Positions 24,323-34,351 of a DNA stretch of 64,000 bases are shown in pieces. The notes under the pieces were generated by a model. It was not told the origin of the DNA. It was given only the letters and a program-made list of their open reading frames with translations, and did not search any database. Each line of letters begins with the position of its first letter. Position 1 is the first letter of the stretch. Origin of the DNA: Pseudomonas sp. NKUCC02_KPG (GTDB lineage: Bacteria > Pseudomonadota > Gammaproteobacteria > Pseudomonadales > Pseudomonadaceae); the NCBI RefSeq assembly GCF_019345465.1, contig NZ_JAHKRC010000004.1, positions 1-64,000 on the forward strand, written 5' to 3'. The position numbers and the translations under genes were made by a program.

Positions 24323-25472
24323 CGCACACGGGGCGCACCTTGGCGGTCATCAGCAACATGGCCAGCAGAATCGAGATCAAGATAAACCCGGCAGCCGCAT
24401 ACCCCAGGCTGCCCAGGCCATAGTTATCGATGACCCGCCCACCTACCATCGCGCCCAGGCCGATCCCCAGATTGGCCCCCGCAATATTCAGCGACGCGGC
24501 AAATGCCGGCGCATGGGGTGCAACTTTCATCAGGCGCACATGGCTGACCAAGAACATGGCCGCCTGCGTCACACCCCAGATACCCATCGCCGCCGCAAGG
24601 CCCAGGGTTGAATGAATGCTCGGCACCAGCGCCACCAGCCCGCCGATCATGAAGGCACAAAACACCATCGAGGCAATCAGCGGGTGGCGATCCACCATCC
24701 GTCCGCCCAACGAGTTGCCGAGCAGGCCTACGGCGCCAAAGCCCATCAGGCACCAGCCCACCAGCGTGCCGTCGAAACCTGCCAGACGCTCAAGGATATC
24801 GGCCAGATAGGTGTAGGCCGTGAACATGCCGCTGAACACCAGCACTGAGAGCACGATGTGACCCATCATGAGCGGGCTGCGCAGCAGGGCAAATTGCGAT
24901 CGCAGGGTGACGCTTTCTTTTACGCCATGGGTAGCCGGCAAATACATCCACAGCAACAGCGCCTTGGCCAGTGCGACAACGGCCAGAATGCCGAAGGCAC
25001 TGCGCCAGCCCCAGGCATCCGAGATCAGGGTGCCTACCGGGATGCCGAACACTGTCGCACAGACGATTCCGAACCCGATTTTGGCAATCGCCCGCCCGGC
25101 GTAATCCGGGCCTACGATGTCCACTGCCGTTTCGCTGGCCAGGGCCCAGAACACCGGCAAACCCAGTGCCGGTAACAGTCGCGCAAATGCCATCACCCAA
25201 ATATTCGGCGCCAGTGCCGCCACGGTGTTGGCGAAGGCGAACATCAGCAAAATCGAGATAAACAGGCGTTTGCGCTCAAAGCGCGCGCAGTAAGCAGTCA
25301 AAAACGGGCCAAAGGCCGCAACCGTAAAGGCAAACAGGGTCACCAGCAAACCGGCCTGGGGCACGGTGACCTCAAGGTCGCGGGCAATCGAAGGCAGCAG
25401 GCCAACGATGACAAACTCGGTAGTAAGCACAGTAAAGCCGGCCGCAGACAGCAGCAGGATGGGCAACAGCAT
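24309..25472 (-). CDS. MFS transporter (DHA1-type exporter)
   Basis: A 387-residue major facilitator with about twelve membrane segments. The family signature CARFERKRLF follows the second helix. The start at 25472 (MLLPILLLSAAGF) has GGAG seven bases upstream; the longer frame has no site. It resembles sugar/drug efflux pumps such as AraJ/YdhP. Its last 14 bases overlap the end of the convergent NhaR-like gene. Confidence 0.8.
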   Translation of the reverse strand: MLLPILLLSAAGFTVLTTEFVIVGLLPSIARDLEVTVPQAGLLVTLFAFTVAAFGPFLTAYCARFERKRLFISILLMFAFANTVAALAPNIWVMAFARLLPALGLPVFWALASETAVDIVGPDYAGRAIAKIGFGIVCATVFGIPVGTLISDAWGWRSAFGILAVVALAKALLLWMYLPATHGVKESVTLRSQFALLRSPLMMGHIVLSVLVFSGMFTAYTYLADILERLAGFDGTLVGWCLMGFGAVGLLGNSLGGRMVDRHPLIASMVFCAFMIGGLVALVPSIHSTLGLAAAMGIWGVTQAAMFLVSHVRLMKVAPHAPAFAASLNIAGANLGIGLGAMVGGRVIDNYGLGSLGYAAAGFILISILLAMLLMTAKVRPVCASAG

Positions 25473-25738
25473 GAATAACTCCAGAGACAACGAGACCAGC
25501 GAAAGCCCGAAAGGCCCGCTGATTTGAAGAAAAGTGTGGGGATGCACAATGTTAACAGAATGATTCAACGTGAAGCCATGCTACTCCGGACACGTTCTAT
25601 CTCTGATGTGGCAGATCGCCCCTACGTAGGAAAGCACCTACATCTCTATGATAAAGTTCGCCCCCCGCCGACTGCGTCGATCAGCCTGCCCGTTTGCCGC
25701 TGATCGCCCCACAGTTTTCAATGACTAGAGAACCCCTT

Positions 25739-26971
25739 ATGACTGCCGCTCCACCCACCCTGCTGCAAAAGCTCAAGAGCACCAGCCTGGTCACTCAGAT
25801 TGTCATCGGGCTGATTGCCGGTATTTTGCTGGCCTGGCTTGCGCCTTCCGCAGCCCTTTCGGTGGCCTTCATCGGCAAGGTGTTCGTCAGTGCCTTGAAA
25901 GCCGTGGCGCCTATCCTGGTGTTTGTGCTGGTCATGGCCTCGATTGCCAACCACAAGCACGGCCAGGAAACCCATATTCGCCCGATCCTTGTTTTGTACC
26001 TGTTCGGCACGTTTGCTGCCGCAGTCGTGGCCGTTATCGCCAGCATGATGTTCCCGTCGACCCTGGTTCTGGCCACTGAAAACATCGCCATTGCCGCCCC
26101 GGGCGGTATCAGCGAAGTGCTGCAAAGCCTGCTGTTGAGCGTGGTCGACAACCCGGTCAACGCGCTGGTCAATGCCAACTTTATCGGCATCCTGGCGTGG
26201 GCCATCGGCATGGGCATAGCCATTCGTCATGCTGGCGACACTACCCGCACCGTGCTTAACGACCTGTCCAACGGCGTCACCCTGATCGTGCGCGTGGTTA
26301 TCCGTTTTGCACCGCTGGGGATTTTCGGCCTGGTGTCTGCCACCCTCGCCTCTTCAGGCTTCGGCGCATTGCTGGGCTACCTGCACCTGCTCACGGTACT
26401 GATGGGTTGCATGCTGTTTGTGGCGCTGGTGGTCAACCCGCTGATCGTGTTCTGGAAGCTGCGTCGCAATCCCTATCCGCTGGTGTTCCTGTGCCTGCGC
26501 GAAAGCGGGATTACCGCGTTTTTCACCCGCAGTTCGGCGGCCAACATTCCAGTGAACATGGCATTGAGTGAGCGCCTGGGCCTGCACGAAGACACCTATT
26601 CGGTATCGATCCCGCTGGGTGCCACCATCAATATGGCGGGCGCAGCGATCACCATCACCGTGTTGAGTCTGGCAGCCGTGCATACGCTGGGGATTGCGGT
26701 GGATATTCCGACAGCCATCCTGCTGAGCGTGGTGGCCGCCATTTGCGCCTGCGGCGCGTCGGGTGTGGCGGGAGGCTCGCTGCTGTTGATTCCGTTGGCG
26801 TGCAGCCTGTTCGGCATTCCGAGCGAGATTGCGATGCAAGTCGTGGCGGTGGGCTTCATCATCGGCATCCTGCAGGATTCGGCAGAAACCGCGCTCAACT
26901 CGTCCACTGACGTACTGTTTACGGCTGCGGCCTGCATGGCCAAGGAAGACTCAACCCTGCAGCAGGGCTGA
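25739..26971 (+). CDS. sstT: Serine/threonine:Na+ symporter
   Basis: A 410-residue DAACS-family symporter. Typical marks are the N-terminal [20 protein letters not shown], the Ser-rich re-entrant loop [14 protein letters not shown] near residue 275, and [20 protein letters not shown]. The sequence matches SstT, which imports L-serine and L-threonine with Na+. The start was placed at 25739; two earlier in-frame ATGs lack better sites. Confidence 0.88.
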   Translation: MTAAPPTLLQKLKSTSLVTQIVIGLIAGILLAWLAPSAALSVAFIGKVFVSALKAVAPILVFVLVMASIANHKHGQETHIRPILVLYLFGTFAAAVVAVIASMMFPSTLVLATENIAIAAPGGISEVLQSLLLSVVDNPVNALVNANFIGILAWAIGMGIAIRHAGDTTRTVLNDLSNGVTLIVRVVIRFAPLGIFGLVSATLASSGFGALLGYLHLLTVLMGCMLFVALVVNPLIVFWKLRRNPYPLVFLCLRESGITAFFTRSSAANIPVNMALSERLGLHEDTYSVSIPLGATINMAGAAITITVLSLAAVHTLGIAVDIPTAILLSVVAAICACGASGVAGGSLLLIPLACSLFGIPSEIAMQVVAVGFIIGILQDSAETALNSSTDVLFTAAACMAKEDSTLQQG

Positions 26972-26985
26972 GTCAATCAGCAAAA

Positions 26986-27019
26986 CCTGTGGGAGCCGGG
27001 TTTGCCCCGCCTCCACAGG
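26986..27019. repeat. REP-like hairpin
   Basis: CCTGTGGGAG ... CTCCACAGG with a GC-rich centre, typical of Pseudomonas REP sequences, lies between sstT and the convergent DUF1993 gene, where it may also act as a terminator. Confidence 0.6.
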
Positions 27020-27027
27020 AGATTTGC

Positions 27028-27537
27028 TTAGAACGCGCCCATGTAATCGCGCTTGCCGATTTCAACGCCGTTGTGGCGCAGGATCGCGTAAGCAGTGGTC
27101 ACATGGAAGAAGAACTGCGGCAGGCCGTAGGTCAGCAGATAAGCCTGGCCGGTGAAGCGTTTTTCTTTCGGCGTGCCCTGACGGGTGATGATTTCGATGC
27201 CTTCCTTGCCGTCGATTTGCTCGGGCTTGATCCCGTCAACAAAGGCCAGCACTTTGCTGATCAGCGCCTGCAGGTCAGCAAAGGTCACTTCGCTGTCGTC
27301 GTACTTCGGCAATTCGATTTCAGCCAGACGGCCCGAAACACCCTTGGTGAAATCAACGGCGATTTGAACCTGACGCACCAGCGGGAACATGTCCGGTGCA
27401 AGGCGCGCCTGCAAGAATACGCTCGGGTCGATGTTCTTGGCCGTTGCGTGAGCTTCAGCCTTGGTCAGAACACCGCTCAGGGCGTTGAGCATTTGTTTGA
27501 ACACGGGAACGGAAGCGGCGTACAGAGAGATAGTCAT
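27028..27537 (-). CDS. DUF1993 family protein
   Basis: A 169-residue soluble protein with the DUF1993 features: the start SLYAASVPVFKQMLNALSGV, and later FTGQAYLLTYGLPQFFFHVTT with a likely metal-binding His. The family is DinB-like and of unknown function. Its start overlaps the stop of the MobA-like gene by a few bases, so it is the last gene of the xdhC-mobA-DUF1993 operon. Confidence 0.8.
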   Translation of the reverse strand: MTISLYAASVPVFKQMLNALSGVLTKAEAHATAKNIDPSVFLQARLAPDMFPLVRQVQIAVDFTKGVSGRLAEIELPKYDDSEVTFADLQALISKVLAFVDGIKPEQIDGKEGIEIITRQGTPKEKRFTGQAYLLTYGLPQFFFHVTTAYAILRHNGVEIGKRDYMGAF

Positions 27538-28178
27538 GAAAGTCTCGACAGTCTGTGGGCGGGATTGGATGTGCGGCGATTATAGACACGCCAGAAGTCA
27601 TCTGGTGTATCAAGATCAACCATCACCCACTCACTGGCGACTTCTACCGCCATGACCCTGTCACGGCACTGACTCAAGAGCCCCCACGCCCCTTCATCGC
27701 CTGCAGCTTCCCTGAGCCGCGACACACAGCCCGGCACCCAGAGCACGGGATTGCCGCGCTTTCCGTTGAAAACCGGCGCAAAACCCATAAACCCCCGGTT
27801 TGTCTCAAAGGCGTCAACCAACCGATCGATCACCCTGGCGCTGACTCCTGGCATGTCGGCCAGGCAAAAAAGCACGGCCTGCTGGCGGCTGACTGCCTGC
27901 GCCCCCGCACGCACCGACGCGCCAATCCCTTCAGCAAAGGCTGGATTGAGCACAAACTCCACAGGCAGGTCGCACAGCACCTGCCGAACGCATTCGGCTT
28001 CATGACCCACAACCACCAGCACCTTGTGGCAGCGGGACGCCAGTGCGGCCAGCACAACATGCCTGACCATTGGTTGACCCTCGATTGTCAGGAGCAATTT
28101 GTTCTGAGCACCCATCCTCCGACTCATGCCTGCCGCCAGTATCACCGCCACCACCGGCGTGCTCGTCAACCCGATCAT
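27534..28178 (-). CDS. MobA-like nucleotidyltransferase (molybdenum cofactor)
   Basis: A 214-residue NTP transferase of the MobA/MocA group. The nucleotide loop is VVAVILAAGMSRRMGAQNKL near residue 8, and FCLADMPGVSA is the metal-binding motif. MocA adds CMP to the molybdopterin cofactor used by xanthine-oxidase-type enzymes. It overlaps xdhC by four bases and lies near nicB, so it very probably supplies the cofactor form NicB needs. Confidence 0.82.
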   Translation of the reverse strand: MIGLTSTPVVAVILAAGMSRRMGAQNKLLLTIEGQPMVRHVVLAALASRCHKVLVVVGHEAECVRQVLCDLPVEFVLNPAFAEGIGASVRAGAQAVSRQQAVLFCLADMPGVSARVIDRLVDAFETNRGFMGFAPVFNGKRGNPVLWVPGCVSRLREAAGDEGAWGLLSQCRDRVMAVEVASEWVMVDLDTPDDFWRVYNRRTSNPAHRLSRLS

Positions 28179-29365
28179 TTGCAGCCGCCTCCTGCGACCT
28201 GCAACGACTCAGGCAACACAGTGAGATGAACCTGTGTGGCCTCATGAATCGTGGTCTTGCGGTGTTTCAACATCCCTCCCTGGCGCCGGTTCAGGCAGGC
28301 GCTGATTTCACTGACAATGGCCAGGGCAACACTCTCTGGTGTATCGCCGCCCAGATCCAGCCCCATGGGGTAATGAACGTTCGCCCCTGCGGACCCGGCC
28401 CCCATCTCGTGAAGCAGGCGCTCAGTGCGATCTTTAGGCCCCAACTGGCCGACATAAGCCGGCGCACAGGCCAGGACGTTTTTGAGCCAGTGCCTGTCCT
28501 GCCGATAGCTGTGGGTCATGATCACCACCGCCGCGCCGTCCACCACTGCCTGTAAATCGAACGCCTGATCGATGGGCGCGACCAGAACGTGCCTGGCACC
28601 GGGGAAACGCTCGGCGCGGGCGAAATTCGCCCGCCCGTCCACCACATGCACCTGCCAGTTCAACTCACTGGCAAAGCGCACCAACGGCTGGGCGTCGTTG
28701 CCTGCGCCAAAAATCACCAGCCGGCGCTGGGGCGCGATGTACTCAAGCAACACCTCAATGGCGCCCGTACCGCTGTCATAGATCATCCGCGACGACTTCT
28801 TGCACCCAAGGGTCGCGAGCAAATCCGCCTGAACCTTGCTTGCGAGGACCTCACAATGAAACCCCTCGCGAAGTTGCGACTGGGCGCTCAGCCCCAACCG
28901 GGCACCCATTTTGACCCGACGCCTGTCTTCTGCCGACAACACGGTCGCCAGCGCGGCGGGCTGACCGCTTGTGCGTACACCGTGCAGCAGTTGGTGCAAC
29001 AACGATGGCTTGCCCGCTTCACAGCGTTCAAGCAGTACATGCACCGTGCCGTTGCAGCCCAGGCCAAATGTCAGCTCCGCGCCCTCTTCATCGAGGTCAT
29101 CATCGTCCTGCGCCGCCGTGCTGTAGCAGCGAATCACCGGCTCCCCAGACTCGGTCAACCACCAGGCCTTCCTGACCAGTTCCTGCTCAAGGCACCCCCC
29201 GCTGACCGTACCCACGGCCTGGCCGAAACGCGGTATGAGCATCCTTGCACCGGGCCGCCGATAAGCCGAACCTTCTACCTTGACCACCGTGGCCAGCACC
29301 ACATCGACATTGCCTCTGTCGGCCTCATCCAGCGCATCAAGCAAGCAATACAAATCAGACATCAC
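28175..29365 (-). CDS. XdhC/CoxI-family cofactor insertion protein
   Basis: A 396-residue XdhC-type protein. The N-terminal part carries ATVVKVEGSAYRRPGARML and TVSGGCLEQEL. The C-terminal Rossmann-like part has LVIFGAGNDAQPLVRFA and YVGQLGPKDR. XdhC binds and sulfurates the molybdenum cofactor and hands it to the oxidoreductase. It is divergent from nicS and followed by the MobA-like gene; NicB is the obvious client. Confidence 0.87.
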   Translation of the reverse strand: MMSDLYCLLDALDEADRGNVDVVLATVVKVEGSAYRRPGARMLIPRFGQAVGTVSGGCLEQELVRKAWWLTESGEPVIRCYSTAAQDDDDLDEEGAELTFGLGCNGTVHVLLERCEAGKPSLLHQLLHGVRTSGQPAALATVLSAEDRRRVKMGARLGLSAQSQLREGFHCEVLASKVQADLLATLGCKKSSRMIYDSGTGAIEVLLEYIAPQRRLVIFGAGNDAQPLVRFASELNWQVHVVDGRANFARAERFPGARHVLVAPIDQAFDLQAVVDGAAVVIMTHSYRQDRHWLKNVLACAPAYVGQLGPKDRTERLLHEMGAGSAGANVHYPMGLDLGGDTPESVALAIVSEISACLNRRQGGMLKHRKTTIHEATQVHLTVLPESLQVAGGGCK

Positions 29366-29458
29366 CGCCGCCCCCAGCCTTATTCAGTTAATTGCCGTAC
29401 CATCGCCGCAGTTTCTTCGTTAAAAACAGCGCCACACGTCATCGTGGAGGACAACAGC

Positions 29459-30118
29459 GTGAACAAAAAAACCGGTGTCCGGGCCCACCAGGCCGACCAG
29501 ACCAAAGCGCGCATTCTCAAGGCCGCCATTACCGTGTTCGCCCGAGACGGCTATGCCGGTGGGCGCATTGAGCAGATATCCAAAGAAGCCGAGTCCAACG
29601 ACCGGATGATTTATTACTACTTTTCCAGCAAGGAAAATCTGTTTGTCCAGGTGCTGGAGCACACCTACGAGGCCTTCAACCAGGCCGAAAGCCTGCACCG
29701 CCCCGACGCATCCAGGCCGGTCGAGGCCTTGCGCCAACAGGTGGCGTTTTTCTGGAACTATTACGTTGCACACCCTGAATTCGTAGCCATCCTGACCATC
29801 GAAAACCTGCACAAAGGCAAACACGCCAGGCAATCCCACGAGATGGGGCGCCTGTCGGCGACCACTGTCGGCGTGATCCGGCCAATCATCGAGGAAGGCC
29901 AGCGCCAAGGGCTTTTTCGCAAGGACGTCGACATCAACCACGTTTATTTGATGATCGCCTCGCTGTGCTATTTCTATAATTCGAACCAACACACGCTCAC
30001 CTCCTTCCTGGGTCAGGACCTCGCCGATAAAGGCCAGCAGCAAGACTGGCTGACGTTTATCAGCGATCTGGTCATACGCGGTGTCATGACCCTGCCGGGC
30101 GCTGCAACCGTTCAATGA
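29459..30118 (+). CDS. nicS: TetR-family regulator, NicS-type
   Basis: A 219-residue TetR regulator. The DNA-binding helices are ILKAAITVFARDGYAGGRIE followed by NDRMIYYYFSSKENLFVQVL. The GTG start at 29459 has GGAGG eight bases upstream; a much longer frame through xdhC is not real. In P. putida NicS represses nicAB. Here it lies between xdhC and nicB, converging on nicB with a 7-base overlap, so the same role is expected. Its site is probably the palindrome at 34296. Confidence 0.78.
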   Translation: MNKKTGVRAHQADQTKARILKAAITVFARDGYAGGRIEQISKEAESNDRMIYYYFSSKENLFVQVLEHTYEAFNQAESLHRPDASRPVEALRQQVAFFWNYYVAHPEFVAILTIENLHKGKHARQSHEMGRLSATTVGVIRPIIEEGQRQGLFRKDVDINHVYLMIASLCYFYNSNQHTLTSFLGQDLADKGQQQDWLTFISDLVIRGVMTLPGAATVQ

Positions 30119-33100
30119 GTACCCGGGTTTGCCCGCACGTGCGCCACCTTCTGCTGCAACCCCTGCCAAGCAGGTTCGGCCGGGGCAAAGCGGTGGCGCA
30201 GGTACGCCGCCAACTCGCTGATCTGACGATTCGACAGGCTGTCCTTGAAGCCGGGCATGTAGCCAAGGTCTGCCGTGGCGGGCGTTGGGATGCCCTGCAA
30301 AATCACTTTCAGCAGGTTGTCAGGCAGCGCGCTGTGCACGTTGCTGTTACTGGCCAATGACGGGCTGACGCCAAACAGTTTTGGTCCCAGTCCGTCGGCA
30401 TGGCAGGCCTGGCAAGCACCCTCGAAGACTCGCTGGCCATTGCTCAACGCCTGCGCGTCAATGCGAGCTTCGACTTTTGGCTGCGGCTCGGGAGCGGCTT
30501 GCGCATCCGCACTCAGTGAGGCCAGGTACACCGCCATTGCCCGGCGGTCGGCATCAGGCAGCTTTGCCAACTCACTGACCACCGGCCCCATGGGCCCGGC
30601 CGCGACCCCATGGGCATCGGAGTAACCGGTACTCAGGTAGGTGAACAGCTGATTTTCGGTCCATGGCGTCGGCGCCTTGGACAAGCCATTGAGCGCCGGA
30701 GCCTCCCAGCCATCTACCATGCCCCCAGCCAGAAAGGACGCGCCGCCCTTCTGCGCGCCCATCAAGTTGCGCGGCGAATGGCAGGCAGCACAGTGTCCCA
30801 GGCCATTGACCAGATAAGAGCCGCGATTCCATTGAGCGCTGCGCTGCGGTTGCGCCTCGACTTCACCCGAGCGCAAAAAAATCGCATTCCAGCCCGCCAT
30901 CAACGGCCGCATATTGAACGGGAACTGCATGTCGTTGGCTTTGGCCGGCTGGCTGACTGGCGCCTGCGACATCAGATAGGCATACAGCGCCTGCATGTCG
31001 GCATCGTCAATATTGCGAAAAGAGGTGTAAGGAAAGGCCGGGTACAGATGCTTGCCGTCACGGCTGATACCTTCGCGCATGGCACGCTCGAACGCCGTGT
31101 AAGACCACTTGCCGATACCGGTCTCGGGATCGGGAGTGATGTTGGTGCTGTACAGCGTGCCAAATGGCGTCTGCATCTCGAGCCCGCCCGCATTGGTCAC
31201 GCCGCCCGGAGCTGTATGGCAGACCGCACAATCACCCACCGCCGCCAGCAACCGCCCGCGCTCCAGGGTAGCCGCCGACCAGGTACCCAATGCAGGAGGT
31301 GCGATAGGGGCGATTTCGGCACGCCATGGCAATGCCGTGGCGGCCATGCCGACCAATGCACCGAACCCGGCAACCAACGGCGCAAACCACCACTTTGAAC
31401 GCTTGGGTTTTATCTCTTCGGGGGCTGGCCCCGCCGCCTCCTGTGAATGCTTGAGCGCCGCCAGCACCCGCTCCGGGGTAATCGGCAGTTCCCGGAATCG
31501 AATGCCGGTGGCATCAAAAATGGCATTGGCGATGGCAGCCGCACTGGGCACACCCGCCGACTCACCGGCCCCCATGGGGGGCTCGTGCTGACGCGGCATC
31601 ATCAGCACATCAATTTTCGGCACCTGCTTGAACGTCAGAATTGGATACGCGCCCCACTCCTTGCTGCTCACGGTGGACTCTTCGAACGTGACGCGCTCCT
31701 TGAGTACGCGGCTGGTGGCCTGAATCACATTGCCGTGGATCTGATGCTGCACCCCGGCCGGGTTGACCATCATCCCTGCATCATGGCCGATCACCACCCG
31801 TGTTACCGAGACTTCACCACTGAGCCGATCCACCGCCACATCCGCGACCCACGCCGCCCATGCCGCCCCAAAGCCTGGGAACTTGCTATGTATATAGCGG
31901 GCGTAGGCAAAACCGCGGCCGCGCAGGATATTGTCCTGTTCCGGGGTTTGCATGGGCTCGGTACGCGCCACCCAATCGGCACGTGCGGCCGTAGCCCTGA
32001 CCAGCTCCGAAGCCCGATCATCGTGCAAATAGCGCAAGCGGTATTCGACAGGATCCACCTTTGCGGCGAAAGCCAACTCATCGATATACGACTCGTGGGC
32101 AAAGGTATTGGGCAACGCCGACACACCGCGCATCCACGACGCTCGCACGATCGGCGACATGTCGTTGATCGTGACGCGCATGTGCTCGAAATCATAAGGC
32201 GGGATCGAAGTCCGATCTCCCATCTCGAACATCGCCGCCACAGGTTCAACACGCCCCGTCAGGAGCAAGGCAAGGGTCGGCGCACCGTTCGAGGGGTAAC
32301 TGGTTTGAAAGTCATAACCGGCCACACCGCCGTCGGCATTGATCCCGCCGTCCACTTCCATCAACTGCGCCGAGCCCTTGGGCTCCCAAACGTGCTCCTG
32401 CTCGCGGGTCAGTTGCACGCGTACCGGCAGGCCCACGGCCCGGGACAACAGCAACGCATCGGCGCACACATCATCCGCGCAATTGCGCCCATAACACCCC
32501 GCCGCCTCCATCCGAATAATCTCAATGCGCTCTTCGGGATACTCCAGTAACCAGGCCAGGTCCGCGCGCAGCAAATGAGGGTTTTGCGTGCCAGACCACA
32601 CCCGTATCTGCTCTGGCTGATAATCCGCCAGACCACAGGAGGGACCAATGGAGCCGTGGATCTGATAGGGCCACAGATAGGTGCGAGGCATGCGTTCACT
32701 GGCCTGCGCCAATGCCTGTTCGACATCGCCCTTGTCCAGCACCACACGCTGCACCCGAGGATTGTCGCGGATCGCCTGCTCTACATCATCCATGTCGGGG
32801 AGCTTTTGATTCCAGGCTTTCCAGGTGACTTTCAGCATCTGGGCAGCCTTCACGGCCTGCTCTTCACGCAGGGCGACCACACCCACGAAGTCGCGGATCA
32901 CCACCACTTTGACGATGCCCGGAATATGCGCGATGGACGACTCGTCCACCTCCAGCAGGCTATTGCCGACAAACTCGCCACTGTCCAGCCCGGCATAGGG
33001 CGGGCGGATCACCCGGCCATGCAGCATGTCCGGCAGGCGCATGTCATGCACATAGATCAGCTCGCCCGTGGCTTTGGCGGGGATATCCACCCGGGCCGAG

Positions 33101-33678
33101 GCCTTGCCTACCAGTCGATAGTCTTGCACCGCCTTGAGAGGCGCATCGCCGGAAATACTCAGCACATGACGCTCGCTCCCGACCAGACTGGCAAATGAAA
33201 GCTGGCGTCCGTCGGCACTTTTGACCATGCCACGTTCGGTTTGCAAAGCCGCCGCCTCAACACCCAGTTGCTGTGCGGCCCGGGCCAGTAAAAAACGCCG
33301 TGCTTCAGCGGCTGCGTTGCGCAAAGGGATTGCCGTGATCTGAATGGTGGCACTGGCAATGGTTGCGCCCTGATTCGGTGCACTGTCGGTATCCCCCAGC
33401 ACCATGCACACCTGCTCCAGCGCCAGATCCAGCTCTTCGGCCACGATCTGCGCCAATGAGGTACGAATCCCCGTGCCCAAGTCCACATGGCCGTTAAACC
33501 CATATACCTGGCCGTCATCGTTTACCGCAATAAACAGACCCAGCTCCTTGGGCTTGACCACCGGCACACCGCCCTTGGCCACCGGACCCGAGGGGGGCTG
33601 GATCTGATCGACGATCAGCAAAACGCCAGACTTGGCCAACAACTGATCACGGGTGAGCGTGGTAAGGGTCATAGTCAT
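30112..33678 (-). CDS. nicB: Nicotinate dehydrogenase large subunit with cytochrome c domains
   Basis: NicB hydroxylates nicotinate to 6-hydroxynicotinate together with NicA. Residues about 1-745 are the molybdopterin-binding domain of the xanthine-oxidase type. A membrane helix follows (WWFAPLVAGFGALVGMAATA). Then come three c-type hemes: CAVCH near 816, CAACH near 960 and CQACH near 1088. This lets electrons pass to the respiratory chain instead of oxygen. The size (1188 aa) matches known NicB. The gene follows nicA after 8 bases. Confidence 0.93.
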   Translation of the reverse strand: MTMTLTTLTRDQLLAKSGVLLIVDQIQPPSGPVAKGGVPVVKPKELGLFIAVNDDGQVYGFNGHVDLGTGIRTSLAQIVAEELDLALEQVCMVLGDTDSAPNQGATIASATIQITAIPLRNAAAEARRFLLARAAQQLGVEAAALQTERGMVKSADGRQLSFASLVGSERHVLSISGDAPLKAVQDYRLVGKASARVDIPAKATGELIYVHDMRLPDMLHGRVIRPPYAGLDSGEFVGNSLLEVDESSIAHIPGIVKVVVIRDFVGVVALREEQAVKAAQMLKVTWKAWNQKLPDMDDVEQAIRDNPRVQRVVLDKGDVEQALAQASERMPRTYLWPYQIHGSIGPSCGLADYQPEQIRVWSGTQNPHLLRADLAWLLEYPEERIEIIRMEAAGCYGRNCADDVCADALLLSRAVGLPVRVQLTREQEHVWEPKGSAQLMEVDGGINADGGVAGYDFQTSYPSNGAPTLALLLTGRVEPVAAMFEMGDRTSIPPYDFEHMRVTINDMSPIVRASWMRGVSALPNTFAHESYIDELAFAAKVDPVEYRLRYLHDDRASELVRATAARADWVARTEPMQTPEQDNILRGRGFAYARYIHSKFPGFGAAWAAWVADVAVDRLSGEVSVTRVVIGHDAGMMVNPAGVQHQIHGNVIQATSRVLKERVTFEESTVSSKEWGAYPILTFKQVPKIDVLMMPRQHEPPMGAGESAGVPSAAAIANAIFDATGIRFRELPITPERVLAALKHSQEAAGPAPEEIKPKRSKWWFAPLVAGFGALVGMAATALPWRAEIAPIAPPALGTWSAATLERGRLLAAVGDCAVCHTAPGGVTNAGGLEMQTPFGTLYSTNITPDPETGIGKWSYTAFERAMREGISRDGKHLYPAFPYTSFRNIDDADMQALYAYLMSQAPVSQPAKANDMQFPFNMRPLMAGWNAIFLRSGEVEAQPQRSAQWNRGSYLVNGLGHCAACHSPRNLMGAQKGGASFLAGGMVDGWEAPALNGLSKAPTPWTENQLFTYLSTGYSDAHGVAAGPMGPVVSELAKLPDADRRAMAVYLASLSADAQAAPEPQPKVEARIDAQALSNGQRVFEGACQACHADGLGPKLFGVSPSLASNSNVHSALPDNLLKVILQGIPTPATADLGYMPGFKDSLSNRQISELAAYLRHRFAPAEPAWQGLQQKVAHVRANPGTH

Positions 33679-33686
33679 CAATCCGT

Positions 33687-34175
33687 TCAGGGCTTTGGAC
33701 GGGCGGCAAGCATGACCGCACGCATAATTTCGATATGGGTGCCGCAGCGACAGAGGTTGGCTGACAGTTCGTTTCGAATCTGCTCTTCGCTGGGGTGCGG
33801 GTTGCGATCAAGCAATGCCTTGGCAGTCATGATCATGCCGTTCATGCAGTAACCGCATTGCGCCGCCTGCTCATCAATGAACGCCTGCTGGACCCGGTGC
33901 GGGTGCTCAAGGGTGCCGATACCCTCAAGGGTGGTGATGCTGCGCCCCTGCGCGCCAGCCAGTGGGAAAACACAGGAGCGGGCAGCTACCCCGTCAATGA
34001 TCACCGTGCACGCCCCGCACTCGCCCAGGCCACAGCCGTACTTCGGGCCGTTCAGCTGCAAATCGTTGCGCAGTACCAGCAGCAAGGGCGTATCGGCCAT
34101 TGCAGTGACCTCAACCCGCTGCCCGTTGACTTCAAGTGTTACCGTTTTGACAGGCGCGAGGGTTTGATCGCTCAT
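33687..34175 (-). CDS. nicA: Nicotinate dehydrogenase small FeS subunit
   Basis: A 162-residue protein carrying two [2Fe-2S] clusters. The plant-ferredoxin type is YGCGLGECGACTV with a later Cys (ARSC). The second cluster is CGYCMNGMIM and NLCRCGTH. It passes electrons from the molybdenum site of NicB to the hemes. First gene of the nicAB operon; the NicS-type palindrome lies 120 bases upstream. Confidence 0.93.
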   Translation of the reverse strand: MSDQTLAPVKTVTLEVNGQRVEVTAMADTPLLLVLRNDLQLNGPKYGCGLGECGACTVIIDGVAARSCVFPLAGAQGRSITTLEGIGTLEHPHRVQQAFIDEQAAQCGYCMNGMIMTAKALLDRNPHPSEEQIRNELSANLCRCGTHIEIMRAVMLAARPKP

Positions 34176-34295
34176 GCAAGGCTTCCCCAGGTAGCAACGT
34201 CCGCACTGTTTGAGCGGATCTTATTAAGTGTTTACTTCATGAAAAGCGCGTCCCAAAGGCCTGCATATCCAGAGCCTCTGTTACCGCGAATTTGA

Positions 34296-34311
34296 TGAAG
34301 TAACTACTTCA
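34296..34311. promoter_or_regulatory. Probable NicS operator upstream of nicA
   Basis: TGAAGTA-AC-TACTTCA is a perfect inverted repeat around two central bases. A matching half-site TACTTCA occurs at 34233-34239, closer to nicA. TetR dimers bind sites of this size, so it is the natural candidate for NicS control of nicAB. Confidence 0.6.
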
Positions 34312-34351
34312 CCAAATAAAGGCAAGAACAATGCCAAAGGGCATAAATGGT

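Noticed and set aside
28589..29458. Long open frame continuing upstream of nicS through the opposite strand of xdhC
   Set aside because: It is the antisense of a clear XdhC gene; the TetR domain starts at the GTG at 29459 with a good ribosome-binding site.
31447..32550. 367-codon open frame antisense to nicB
   Set aside because: It lies wholly inside nicB, has His/Arg-rich low-quality composition and no ribosome-binding site.
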